DNA from: DASRDR01 sp963812945 [NCBI: uncultured Candidatus Rokubacteria bacterium]
GTDB taxonomy: Bacteria; Methylomirabilota; Methylomirabilia; Rokubacteriales
NCBI GenBank assembly: GCA_963812945.1
Contig: CAWEXD010000008.1
Coordinates: 3,968,001 to 4,032,000 of the forward strand
DNA: 64,000 bases
Reading direction: 5' to 3'
The notes below the pieces were generated by a model, which searched no databases, was not told the DNA's origin, and saw nothing but the letters and a program-made list of their open reading frames with translations. Both the position numbers and the translations under genes were made by a program. Positions 16,501-23,845 of this stretch are shown piece by piece. The first letter of the stretch is position 1. Every line of letters starts with the position of its first letter.

Positions 16501-16843
16501 GCGTGCCGTCGGCCACTGCCCGCTCGAATGCTGCGACGTCCGCCTCCACCGCGGCGGGGGCCAGGGCCAGGGCCTCCCCCTCCTGCCGCAGCACCGCGCC
16601 CTCCGCCCCACCCAGCGCCTTGCGGACGACGAACAGGGTCTGGCGCAGGCTCGCCCGGGCGGACTCCTCGCGGATCCCACCCCACAGCAGGGCGGCCAGC
16701 TTGTCGCGGGGATGCGCGCGGCCCAGCGGCAGGGCCAGGAAGGCGAGCAACGCCTGTGCTTTGCGGCCCGGCAACGGCATGACCTCGCCCGTCCGTAGCC
16801 GGGCGTGGAAGCCACCGAGCAGGGTCAAGCGCAACTGCGTCAT
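13574..16843 (-). CDS. BTAD/SARP-type transcriptional regulator with AAA ATPase and TPR domains
   Basis: The 1089-residue protein starts with a winged-helix-like DNA-binding region (LLGGFHARL, LPGRKAQALLAFLAL), followed by a bacterial transcriptional activation domain (about residues 95-240, FEEWLLGERERLRELAL). An ATPase core follows with Walker A GEGGIGKS near 298 and VLEDLHWADE, then a long helical TPR-like array (about 620-1080) that likely senses a ligand or partner. This architecture matches AfsR/MalT-like STAND regulators. It is divergent from the SDR gene about 270 bases away and may control it. Its promoter should lie in 16844-17113. Confidence 0.85.
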   Translation of the reverse strand: MTQLRLTLLGGFHARLRTGEVMPLPGRKAQALLAFLALPLGRAHPRDKLAALLWGGIREESARASLRQTLFVVRKALGGAEGAVLRQEGEALALAPAAVEADVAAFERAVADGTPESLEQAAALYQGDLLAGLVLAEAPFEEWLLGERERLRELALEGLAKLLAHHRKAGVSQVAVGTALRLLTLDPLQEVVHRTLMRLYADLGRRGTALRQYQQCVSVLGRELGIEPEAETKALYQEILRERPSHRVAIAEASLAQPVPEPRAPAGAETLLVGRADELARLRDLLAATAAGTAQVVAVLGEGGIGKSRLVGELAGEAARRGVTVLLGRSYESEQILPFGPWVDALRAGRIAEDADLLERLGPTLRSGLARLLPEVGGIAPAGATIDIHQVFESVARLLGQLAGRQPLLVVLEDLHWADEVSTRLAAFIGRRLADRPVLMVATAREDELADAPAFRQALDDLQRGGRLTTLTLHPLSRPDTLTLVRAVARSGAAAADERLGEQAWAASEGNPFVAVETVRAHAEGAAIAPGHGLALPERVREIIGRRLERLSERSQTLAAVAATIGREFDFALLQRAGGLGEEDTAAGLEELVRRRVLHGVGERFDFTHDRIREVAYERVLPPRRKILHRKVAEAIEAVHERELDAHALALGQHYREAEAWELAVTFLRKAGLDAWTRGANRAGVASFESALGGLEHLADGPAKTGLAIDIRIDLELALMGLGEIPRGFARLREAEALALRAGDRLRLGRVYFRMTYDLGSLGDLAAALAKGEQALAIAAEEQDPRTLKGSVVVVARTLYGLGQYRRAIEVARRNEDIVLTGGPELPQGSFVPQNVAFSRVWIVLAMAEVGEFRDGALLGEEAVRIARAELGPHLHVWALLGLGRLYVVEGALERGIDILEQALPLCQTSGDLALYFSRTASSLGEAYARSGRIAEGLTLLQGAASHGEAIGFAYSHALVLGLLGSVHLLAGDVEAAGRCAVEALALARRYGQGGWEAWALRLLGEVTARRGRLDLTAVETHFREAMVLGSEREMRPLLAHCRLGLGEAYQRAGDHARAHAEGARALAEYRALDMPYWQARAEAMFVDS

Positions 16844-17113
16844 GGCGCCTCCGGGATCCCCACCCTATCACTTCCCACCTTGACGCGAGATTTGACGCTG
16901 CCGGTGACGGGCGGCAAACGCCCGCTCCCGTACAACGGGCGTGTGGGAAGTGAACCGGACGAGGTCAGGACGTTCGTGGTGCGGATCTCTGGCGCGGGCG
17001 CCGAGATCCGCGGAGTGGTCGAACGGGTCAGGAGCGGCCGCAAGGCGCCGGTCCGTGGCTTCGAGGACATCGGCCGCGTGATCGCGGCGATGGTGTCCGG
17101 AAAGGAGAGCGCC

Positions 17114-17917
17114 ATGACGTTCAAGGGCAAGCACGCGCTGGTCACGGGAGGGTCGCGGGGCATTGGCCGGGGGATCGCGCTCAAGCTGGCGGAGAGCGGG
17201 GCCCGGGTGGCCGTCCACTACTACGTCAACGAATCAGCGGCCACCGAGACGCTCGATCGGGTGCGCAAGCACGGCGCCGACGGCGTCCTGGTGCAGGCCG
17301 ACGTCTCGAAGGCGGAGGACGTGCGCCGGATGTTCGCGGAGGTGCGGAAGGCGTTCGGCACGCTCGACGTCTTCGTGGCCAACGCGCGGCCGGAGCTCGC
17401 GAAGTTCTACCAGAAGCCGATGGAGATCACGCTCGAGGCCTGGGACCAGGCGATGGACTCCCAGGGTAAGGCCTTCCTCGTGGGCGTGCAGCAGGCCGTC
17501 CCCCTGATGGGCGCCGGCGGCCGCATCGTGGCGATCACCTACGCGCCGGGCGCTCAGAAGGGCACGTGGCAGCCGTGGGTCGCGATGGGCGCCGGCAAGG
17601 CGGCGATGGAGTCGCTCGTGCGCTACTTCGCCGTGGCGCTCGCGCCGCGCGGGATCACCGTCAACTCCGTGAGCCCGGGGCTCACCGACGACAGCGTGCT
17701 CAACGGGCTGCCCGACCCCGTCGTGCAGACCGCCCGCGCGTGGCACCAGAGCGGCTGGACGCCGATGGGCCGCATGGGCACGCCCGCCGACATCGGCAAC
17801 GCCGTGGCGCTGCTCTGCTCGCCCGACGCCGGCTGGATCACGGGCCAGCTCCTCTACGCCGACGGCGGCGCCTCGCTGGTGGACACGCTGATGCCGCTGG
17901 AGATCCAACGCGGCTGA
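17114..17917 (+). CDS. SDR-family oxidoreductase, FabL/enoyl-ACP-reductase-like with altered catalytic residues
   Basis: The ATG at 17114 is preceded by AAAGGAGAG and gives 267 residues. ALVTGGSRGIGRGIAL is the dinucleotide-binding glycine motif; FVANARPE replaces the usual NNAG. The active-site region is PWVAMGAGKAAMESL: Lys162 is kept, but the position four residues before it is Met and the FabL-type position seven before it is Trp155, so neither SDR nor FabL Tyr is present. The segment ITYAPG replaces the catalytic Ser. The C-terminal DDSVLNGLP and ITGQLLYADGG are normal. Activity may be lost or rewired. The frame is open upstream to about 16943. Confidence 0.75.
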   Translation: MTFKGKHALVTGGSRGIGRGIALKLAESGARVAVHYYVNESAATETLDRVRKHGADGVLVQADVSKAEDVRRMFAEVRKAFGTLDVFVANARPELAKFYQKPMEITLEAWDQAMDSQGKAFLVGVQQAVPLMGAGGRIVAITYAPGAQKGTWQPWVAMGAGKAAMESLVRYFAVALAPRGITVNSVSPGLTDDSVLNGLPDPVVQTARAWHQSGWTPMGRMGTPADIGNAVALLCSPDAGWITGQLLYADGGASLVDTLMPLEIQRG

Positions 17918-17952
17918 GCGCGACGGCCCAGACCCGAAAAAAGGAGAGAGCA

Positions 17953-18125
17953 ATGAAGAAGAAGGCTGGTCAGAAGGGCACGGCGAGGACCGGTCGGAAG
18001 CGGTCCATGAAGGACCTGCCCGCGCAGTCGAAGGGCGGCGCGGCGGCAAGGGCGGCCAGACACCCTCGGGGCAAGGGAGCGGGAACCCGATCCCGACCGA
18101 ATCGATCCGCTCACGCCTACGGTAA
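17953..18125 (+). CDS. Small Lys-rich protein, apparently frameshifted
   Basis: AAGGAGAGAG precedes an ATG at 17953. The first 28 residues (MKKKAGQKGTARTGRKRSM, then KDLPAQSKGG) resemble small basic proteins with a KDLP motif. After about 18035 the original frame turns Arg/Ala-rich, whereas the next frame reads KGGQTPSGQGSGNPIPTE and stops at 18125, which looks more natural. A one-base indel in the GC-rich run near 18040 would explain this. Function is unknown. Confidence 0.35.
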
Positions 18126-18183
18126 GAACGCCGATGTCTTGACCCACTCACTTCCACGAAGACCCATGAAGAGAGGTGCAATC

Positions 18184-19731
18184 GTGAAGGCATTGATCAT
18201 GCTGTTGCTGGCCGTCGCCATGACGGGATGGCTCGGCGTGCCGGACGGGAACGCGCAGCCCATCCTGTACATCGCCGCATCCGAGGAGCTCCTCGAGCCG
18301 TCTTGCCAGAATTGCTTCTTCCCCGGGCCAAGCAGCCTCCATCGCGTCAATCCCCGGACCGGCCGCACCGCGCCCGTCGGCGACATCGGCTTCGACGCCG
18401 TCGGCGGGATGGCCTTCCACCCGCTGACCGGCGTCCTCTATGCGGTAGGGCAACGGGCGGGCACCGCCGGATTCTTCATACCCGGAACCCACGTCCTCAT
18501 CACGATCGATCCGGCAACCGGCGTCGGCACCGAGATCGGCCCCTTCACCGGGCCGATGACCTGTCCAACGTGCGGCGTCGAAGACTTGGCCTTCCGTCCC
18601 AACGGTGTCCTCTACGGGATGGTCAACGGCACCCTGGTCACGGTCAACCTCGAGACCGGCGCAAGCACGTTCATCGCGTTCCCGTGCTGCTTCGATCCCT
18701 CGGTTCTCACCAACATCGATTCCCTGACGTTCTCCGCCGACGGCAGCGTGCTGTTCAGCCGGGTGTTCGAAAGCAACTTCATGACCTTCGACCCGGAGAA
18801 CGGCGAGATCTTCAACGGATTGCGAGGGATCGCGATAGAAACCACGACGATCGGGAGCACGACCTTTGAGGGCTTCGACCTCTCCCGGCTCGATGCGCTC
18901 GACACCGAACCTGGGACCGGGCGGCTCTGGGGCGTGACCACAATCAGGAACACGAACTGCACAAGCACCTGCCTGGTGACGATCGAGCCGGCCCCCGATC
19001 CCATGCCGGGGAACTACGTGGGGACGCGAGGCCCGACCATCCTGGATGCCTCCGGCTCCAGCGGGCAACTCGGATTCGTGCTGGCACTCGCGTGGTCGCC
19101 GGGTGCCGCCAACACGCCCATCGGGGCCCCCGTGGTGGTCCAGGTCGCGCCGGCGACGTTGACGTTCGAGATGGTCACCCAAGCCGGCACGACGACCGTG
19201 ACGACGAGCGACACCGGTCCACCGCTCCCGTCCGGCTTCAGCCTCGGCAGCCCCTCGACCTATTTCGAGGTCTCCACGACGGCGGTGTTCTCCGGCTTCG
19301 TGGACGTCTGCATCGACTACACCGGCATCGCGTTCGACAACGGGGCCAGCCCCCGGCTCCTGCATTTCGACGGTACCGGCTTCGCCGACGTGACGACGTC
19401 GCTCGACACCACGACCCACGTGATCTGCGGCCGCAGCGCCACGCTGTCACCGTTCGTCGTCGTCGAGCGCGCGCAGAGCGTGGCCGAGATGATCGTGGAC
19501 CTGATCGAGTCGGTGGCACGGCTCACGCTGGCGCCGTCACAGGAGCAACGCCTGGTGGCGGCGCTCGAGACGGCGCTGCTTCAGCCTCGGAACACACGAC
19601 TGGTCTGCGCGAGTCTCCAGGGCTTCATCCGACTCGTGCAGATCGGCACCGCCCTGGGTCGCCTGCCGGCACCGAGGGCGGCTCAGCTGATCGAGGACGC
19701 GAGGGCCATCCGCACCGCGCTGAACTGCTGA
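18184..19731 (+). CDS. Secreted beta-propeller-like protein with C-terminal FIMAH-type domain
   Basis: I prefer the GTG at 18184, which has GAGAGGTG before it; an ATG at 18166 would add six residues. A signal peptide (ALIMLLLAVAMTGWLGVP) precedes repeated blades with the pattern RVNPRTGRTAPVGDIGFDAV and TIDPATGVGTEIG, typical of propeller or quinoprotein-like repeats. A ZU5-like beta region follows (about 330-430), then a helical C-terminus (MIVDLIESVARLTL, then LQGFIRLVQ and final LNC) matching the FIMAH domain of extracellular proteins. It has several Cys pairs (CQNC, CPTC, CC). A strong hairpin terminator follows. Confidence 0.7.
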   Translation: MKALIMLLLAVAMTGWLGVPDGNAQPILYIAASEELLEPSCQNCFFPGPSSLHRVNPRTGRTAPVGDIGFDAVGGMAFHPLTGVLYAVGQRAGTAGFFIPGTHVLITIDPATGVGTEIGPFTGPMTCPTCGVEDLAFRPNGVLYGMVNGTLVTVNLETGASTFIAFPCCFDPSVLTNIDSLTFSADGSVLFSRVFESNFMTFDPENGEIFNGLRGIAIETTTIGSTTFEGFDLSRLDALDTEPGTGRLWGVTTIRNTNCTSTCLVTIEPAPDPMPGNYVGTRGPTILDASGSSGQLGFVLALAWSPGAANTPIGAPVVVQVAPATLTFEMVTQAGTTTVTTSDTGPPLPSGFSLGSPSTYFEVSTTAVFSGFVDVCIDYTGIAFDNGASPRLLHFDGTGFADVTTSLDTTTHVICGRSATLSPFVVVERAQSVAEMIVDLIESVARLTLAPSQEQRLVAALETALLQPRNTRLVCASLQGFIRLVQIGTALGRLPAPRAAQLIEDARAIRTALNC

Positions 19732-19755
19732 CCCGCGAGGCGGACCAGCGGCCTA

Positions 19756-19792
19756 CCGCCGCGGGCGTCGTGCCGTCCGGCACCCGCGGCGG
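19756..19792 (+). terminator. Hairpin terminator after the secreted protein gene
   Basis: A perfect 10-bp outer stem (CCGCCGCGGG with CCCGCGGCGG) encloses an inner 5-bp stem GTGCC/GGCAC with loop GTCC. It begins 25 bases after the stop codon at 19731. No T run follows, as is common in high-GC genomes. Confidence 0.6.
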
Positions 19793-19898
19793 GCCGCCCC
19801 TCGACGCCCTCAGGAGCGCATGCTCATCTCGCGGTACATCGCGCTCGCCAGCGATCCGCGTCGGCTGACTTTTCCGCCGGGACCAGCGGGTCGAACCA

Positions 19899-20135
19899 CT
19901 AGTCCTCGCCGTCGGGCTTGAGGCCCAGGGCGCGGAGCTTCTTGCGGTGCGTGTTCCGGTTGATCCCGAGGAGGTGATCAGGTTCTCCACGTGCGAGACG
20001 CTGGGCGCCGCCCAGGCTGCCCGCTCGGCGGGCATCCATCTCCGCGCTCCGCTTCAGCGCGTCCTCGATCTTGAGCTTGACATCCGTCGGCGTCACGCGC
20101 GGCTTGATCGTGATGATGTCGAACAGAGCCGGGCG
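19899..20135 (-). pseudogene. Chimeric remnant: BON-domain fragment joined to Fis-type HTH tail
   Basis: Read from about 20135 downwards, FDIITIKPRVTPTDVK and KIEDALKRSAEMDAR match the start of a BON domain from a tandem-BON protein. About 60 bases later the end of a BON domain is visible in a different frame (AERAAWAAPSVSHVENLI). The last part, LLGINRNTHRKKLRALGL, is the recognition-helix end of a Fis-family HTH. The usual middle parts of both proteins are gone. This is a deletion scar beside the intact tRNA-Val gene, not a working gene. Confidence 0.6.
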
Positions 20136-20168
20136 AGTCAGTCCGAAACCTCAGAAAGTCTTCAGGGG

Positions 20169-20221
20169 TCGGTGGTAGGCGGAGCAGGATTCGAACCTGC
20201 GACATCAGCCTTGTAAGGGCT
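20169..20221 (-). repeat. tRNA-Val 3'-part repeat, copy C (within the intact tRNA)
   Basis: This is the parental copy of the 53-bp repeat, covering the 3' part of the functional tRNA plus four flanking bases. The three copies are in the same orientation, as expected for successive integrations at one tRNA 3' end. Confidence 0.8.
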
Positions 20222-20248
20222 GCGCTCTGACCGCTGAGCTATCCGCCC
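20173..20248 (-). tRNA. tRNA-Val (anticodon TAC), CCA encoded
   Basis: The minus strand folds into a complete cloverleaf: acceptor stem GGGCGGA with TCCGCCT (closing G-U pair), D arm, anticodon loop CTTACAA giving anticodon TAC, and T arm with GGTTCGAATCC. The 3' CCA is encoded. Its 3' part is present as identical partial copies at 11565-11617 and 13008-13062. The intact gene lies at the right end of the 8.6-kb accessory region. Confidence 0.95.
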
Positions 20249-20257
20249 GTGCCTGGC

Positions 20258-20286
20258 AGATTAGGGACTTCCCCGCGGGTTTTCAA
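20258..20286 (-). promoter_or_regulatory. Promoter of tRNA-Val
   Basis: On the minus strand TTGAAA (20286-20281), a 17-base spacer and TAATCT (20263-20258) form a good sigma70-type promoter ending ten bases before the tRNA 5' end. Confidence 0.65.
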
Positions 20287-20350
20287 CCGTGAGCATGGCG
20301 CGAGCCTGGACTGCGCCTGCGTCGTGCCCGTCGGGAAATGAGAATGCCCT

Positions 20351-20803
20351 TCAGGACCGGGGCGGCGAGATCTCGGTCAGGAACTGCCGCGGGGTCATGA
20401 CGCGCAGTGGCAGCGCGTCCGGGTCTTCCATCCAGCGGCCGAAGTCGCGTCGGTCCCCCGTCACGAAGTGGGTCGCGCGAGCTGCCAGGGCGGCGGCGAG
20501 AACGGGGCGATCCTTCGCGGCAAGATCCGGCGGCGTTAGCCGGTCCACCACCGCCGACGCGGGTTCCCGGACGAGGATCACCGTCGTCAGCCAGCGGTCC
20601 AGCGCCTCGACGGCGGCCGGCCGCTTGACCGCGAGGTTCCGGCGGGCCTCGATCACGGCCAGGGGCGAGCTCAGCACCTCGAGGCGGCCGGCGGCGCCGA
20701 GCTCCAGCAACAGGGCCGAGAGGCCGCCGGGACTATAGGCGGCCGTGAAGAGCACGTTGGCGTCAACGAAAACCCGTAGCGAGGTCGGAGGCGCGAGCGC
20801 CAA
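20351..20803 (-). CDS. PIN-domain toxin (VapC-like)
   Basis: The 150-residue protein begins at a TTG directly after the antitoxin stop. FVDANVLFTAAYSPGG at the start supplies the first PIN acidic residue, EARRN near residue 52 the second, and AAKDRPVLAAALAARA with FVTGDRRDF the last conserved Asp residues. The order and spacing fit the PIN nuclease fold of the AF0591-like group. As a VapC-type RNase it would be held inactive by the upstream AbrB-like protein. Confidence 0.85.
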   Translation of the reverse strand: MALAPPTSLRVFVDANVLFTAAYSPGGLSALLLELGAAGRLEVLSSPLAVIEARRNLAVKRPAAVEALDRWLTTVILVREPASAVVDRLTPPDLAAKDRPVLAAALAARATHFVTGDRRDFGRWMEDPDALPLRVMTPRQFLTEISPPRS

Positions 20804-21079
20804 TCAGCCGGGCGGGAGGCCCCATCGCCGCCGGAGGGTGCGTTGCTCGCGTCCGGAGAGGCGATCCGCCTTGACCCAGCCCTCGACCTGGGCATCCGTA
20901 TACGTCTCGATGGGCGTGACAGCCGCGGGATCCAGCACGATCCGTCCATCCTCCTCGCGCAGGAGGAGCACGGACCCCCCCACCAGCCGAAGCCTGTCCC
21001 GGACTGCCTTCGGCAGCGTGATCTGCCCGCGTCCGGTCAGGATCAGCGGGGTGCTGACCGCCTGAGCGCGTCGTGCCAT
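20804..21079 (-). CDS. AbrB/MazE-family antitoxin
   Basis: From the ATG at 21079 the protein has 91 residues; an ATG at 21115 would add twelve. The swapped-hairpin AbrB DNA-binding motif is clear: LILTGRGQITLPKAVRDRL, with LLLREEDGRIVLDP closing the fold. The C-terminal part (TYTDAQVEGWVKAD) would wrap around the PIN toxin. Its stop touches the toxin start. Confidence 0.85.
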   Translation of the reverse strand: MARRAQAVSTPLILTGRGQITLPKAVRDRLRLVGGSVLLLREEDGRIVLDPAAVTPIETYTDAQVEGWVKADRLSGREQRTLRRRWGLPPG

Positions 21080-21151
21080 CGCCCAGAGCTTAGCAGTATT
21101 TCCGCTTTTCCGCAATGCGGAGGCGCGCTGGGACGGCGGCTCCCCGCGAGG

Positions 21152-21175
21152 GAGCGGGCTGGCGCGAGCCCGCTC
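21152..21175. terminator. Hairpin between msrA and the PIN/AbrB operon
   Basis: A 9-bp stem, GAGCGGGCT with AGCCCGCTC, encloses loop GGCGCG and overlaps the last bases of msrA. It could stop msrBA transcription. No T run is present. Confidence 0.45.
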
Positions 21176-21800
21176 AGCCGCCCGCGCCGAACAGGGAGAG
21201 CTCGGGGTCCTTCCCCCAGATCTGCTCCAGGCGCTGGTCGCGGCCGCAGCCCCCCCGGTAGTACCGGTAGCGGATGGGGTTCTTCTTGTAATAGTCCTGG
21301 TGATACTCCTCCGCGACGTAGAACGGCGCGGCCGGCTGCACCTCGGTCACGACGGGCCGCCGGAGGCGCTGGGCGACCGCCTGCTTCGACTGCTCGGCGA
21401 GGCGGCGCTGGGCGTCGTCGTGGTAGAAGATCGCCGCGCGGTACTGGCTCCCCACGTCGCAGAACTGCCGGTCCGCCGCGCTCGGGTCGATGTTGCGCCA
21501 GAAGACCTCGAGGAGCCGCGCGTAGGTGACCTTGCGCGGATCGTAGACGATCTCCACCGCCTCGGTGTGGCCGGTCGTGCCGGCCGACACCTCCTCGTAG
21601 GTGGGGTTCGCCTTCCGCCCGCCCGTGTAGCCGGACGTCGTGGAGATCACCCCGTCCAGCTTGTCGAACGGGGGCTCCATGCACCAGAAGCAGCCGCCCG
21701 CGAACGTCGCCTTCGCCCGCTCCTGGGCGGGCGCCGGGGCCGCCCCGAGGGCGGCGAGGGCCGTCAGCGCCGCGAGCCCGAGCGTCACCAGTGATCGCAT
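21174..21800 (-). CDS. msrA: Exported peptide-methionine (S)-S-oxide reductase MsrA
   Basis: The 208-residue protein has a Sec signal peptide (residues 1-25, LAALTALAALGAAPAPA) and then the family hallmark GGCFWCME with catalytic Cys37 and Cys40. GYTGG, GHTEAVEI and PYYVAEEYHQDY-like sequence (FYVAEEYHQDYY) complete MsrA. It reduces the S isomer of methionine sulphoxide in exported proteins. It follows msrB by three bases in one operon and lies upstream of genes for an envelope-stress-like two-component system. Confidence 0.96.
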   Translation of the reverse strand: MRSLVTLGLAALTALAALGAAPAPAQERAKATFAGGCFWCMEPPFDKLDGVISTTSGYTGGRKANPTYEEVSAGTTGHTEAVEIVYDPRKVTYARLLEVFWRNIDPSAADRQFCDVGSQYRAAIFYHDDAQRRLAEQSKQAVAQRLRRPVVTEVQPAAPFYVAEEYHQDYYKKNPIRYRYYRGGCGRDQRLEQIWGKDPELSLFGAGG

Positions 21801-21803
21801 GGC

Positions 21804-22325
21804 TCAGGCCTTCCTGAACACGAGCGCCACCCCGTTCATGCAGTAGCGGAGCCCCGTCGGCTTCGGTCCGTCCTCGAACACGTGGCCGAGGTGCCCGCCG
21901 CACCGGCGGCAGTGCACCTCCGTGCGGACCATGAAGAGCGCCCGGTCCTCGGAGGTGCCGACGGCGTTCTCGAGGGGCGCCCAGAAGCTCGGCCAGCCCG
22001 TGCGGCTGTCGAACTTCGTCGCCGACGAGAAGAGCGCGAGGTCGCACCCCGCGCAGTGGTAGGTCCCCGTCCCGTACTCCTTGTCCAGGGGGCTCGACCC
22101 CGGCCGCTCGGTGCCGTGCTGGCGGAGCACGTGGAACTGCTGGGACGTGAGCCGCTGCCGCCACTCGGCGTCGGACCGGGCCACCTCGAACGTGCGGGCC
22201 GGCTTGCCCTGCGCGCCCGCCGGGCGCGGCGCCCCGCCGCCCCCCGCGCCGAGCCAGCCCCCGAGCCACCCGGCGAGCGATCCCATCGTCACACCGTACC
22301 CGAGAAACGTGCGCCTGGTCGTCAT
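21804..22325 (-). CDS. msrB: Exported peptide-methionine (R)-S-oxide reductase MsrB
   Basis: The 173-residue protein begins MTTRRTFLGYGVTMG, a twin-arginine-like signal (RR-x-F-L), so it may be exported folded. Zinc Cys pairs are CAGC (91, 94) and CRRC (139, 142); the catalytic Cys162 sits in LRYCMNGVAL where many enzymes have RYCINS. GTGTYHC and TGWPSFW are standard MsrB. It reduces the R isomer and complements MsrA downstream. The Sec form found in some MsrB proteins is not used here. Confidence 0.95.
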   Translation of the reverse strand: MTTRRTFLGYGVTMGSLAGWLGGWLGAGGGGAPRPAGAQGKPARTFEVARSDAEWRQRLTSQQFHVLRQHGTERPGSSPLDKEYGTGTYHCAGCDLALFSSATKFDSRTGWPSFWAPLENAVGTSEDRALFMVRTEVHCRRCGGHLGHVFEDGPKPTGLRYCMNGVALVFRKA

Positions 22326-22430
22326 GTCGATCGTCCCCCCTGCCAGAGGCGGGCGGATGTGCCGCCCCGTCTGGCCCCCAGTCTAGGCTTCCCCGGGGGG
22401 GAGATGTCACGAGGCTGTCAACGATCGGGG

Positions 22431-23845
22431 TCAGGGCGGCGAGGCCGCCGGCGCCGGCAGGACGAGCGTCACCCGGCACCCCTCCTCGCGCCCGTCCCGG
22501 ACGGCGGCCGGCTCGATCACGATGCGCCCGCCGTGCGCCTCGGCGACCCGCCGCGCGAGCGTGAGCCCGAGGCCGAAGCCGTGGGGGGCCTCGCCCGCCG
22601 CGGCAGGCGTGCGCGCCCGATCCAGCCGGTAGAAGGGGGCGAGCACGCGCTCGCGCTCGGCCGGCGCGATCCCCTCCCCCCAGTCGGTGACGGAGAGCCG
22701 CACGGCCTCGCCGTCGCGCCGGGCGGCGAGCGTGATCGGGGGCGCGCCGTACTTGGCGGCGTTCTCGACCAGGTTCCAGAGGGCGCGCTTCAGGAGGGCC
22801 GGGTCGGCCGTGAGGTCCGGCGCCGGCCCGGGGGCCACCTCCACCCGCTTCCCCGCCGCGACCGGATCGTGCGCGGCCCGCTCCCGGAGCTCGGCCAGGA
22901 GCGCGGCGACGTCGACCGCCACCGGGTGGCGCGGCAGGCCCGCGGCGTCGAGCCGCGCGGTCGTGAGCACGTCCTCGATCAGCCGGTCCAGCTCGCCGAG
23001 GTCGGTCTCGACGTCCCGGAGCCGCCCTTCGGTGTCGGCGTCCTGCGGCAGGAGGGCGAGCGCCACCCGGATGCGCGCGAGCGGCGAGCGCAGCTCGTGG
23101 GAGACGTTCGCGAGGAGCTCCCGCTGCCCGTGCACGAGGCGCTCGACCCGCTCCGGCCATGTCGTTGAACGCGCGCGTGAGGTCGCCGATCTCGTCGGTC
23201 CGGCGGGCGATGCCCGGCGCGGCGCCACCCGCGGTGCGGCGGGTCGAGCGGCACGCGGTACCCGAGATCCCCCGCGCCGAGCCGCCGCGCCCCCTCGGTC
23301 AGGCGCTCCACCGGCTGCGAGATGCGCCGCGCGAGCGGCGCCGCCGCGAGCGCGACGATCAGCAGGACGAACCCCACGCCGAGGGCGGGCCGCCAGAGGC
23401 TCCCCATCCGGAGCCGCCGGGGCGCCGACAGCTCGAAGAACCCCCGGACGGCGCCCGACCCGGGCTCCCGCACCGCCGCCGCCACGAACCAGGCCGGCCC
23501 CGCCTCGGTGACGAGATCGCCCGCGCGGAGCTCGGCGGTCTCGCGCGGGCTCAACGGGCGGAGCGGCGCGCCGGCCGCTGCCACCACGCGTCCCTCGAGA
23601 TCCCGGACGGTCACGTCGACCTCGAGGTCGGCGTGGAGCTGCGCGAGCCGCCGCCCGAGCGCGGCCCCGTCGTCCCGGTGCTCGGCGACGAGCGTCCCCA
23701 CGTGGCGCGCGAGCCGCTCGACCACCTGACGCTGGAAGGCGCCGCGCTGGCCGAAGGCGAAGACCATGCTCGCCGCCAGCCCGACCACCAGCAGGACGCC
23801 GAGGAAGTGGAGGTAGATGCGGGAATAGAGGCGCCGCACCGTCAC
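22431..23845 (-). CDS. Sensor histidine kinase, reading frame broken twice in the HAMP region
   Basis: Translation starts at a GTG overlapping the regulator stop. The first frame encodes a transmembrane helix (LHFLGVLLVVGLAASMVFA), a periplasmic sensor and a second helix (FVLLIVALAAAPLARRI), reaching HAMP. Around 23260 HAMP continues in another frame (RRTDEIGDLTRAFNDMA) and near 23155 in a third (ERVERLVHGQ), which then encodes the dimerisation His in VSHELRSPLARIR and the ATPase boxes ENAAKYG, DWGEGI and GFGLGLTLA. Two single-base indels explain this; they may be assembly errors or real inactivation. It pairs with the adjacent OmpR-type regulator. Confidence 0.8.

Noticed and set aside
23842-23845. 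TGA between regulator and kinase as a recoding site
   Set aside because: It is the normal regulator stop overlapping the kinase GTG start; the kinase begins in another frame.
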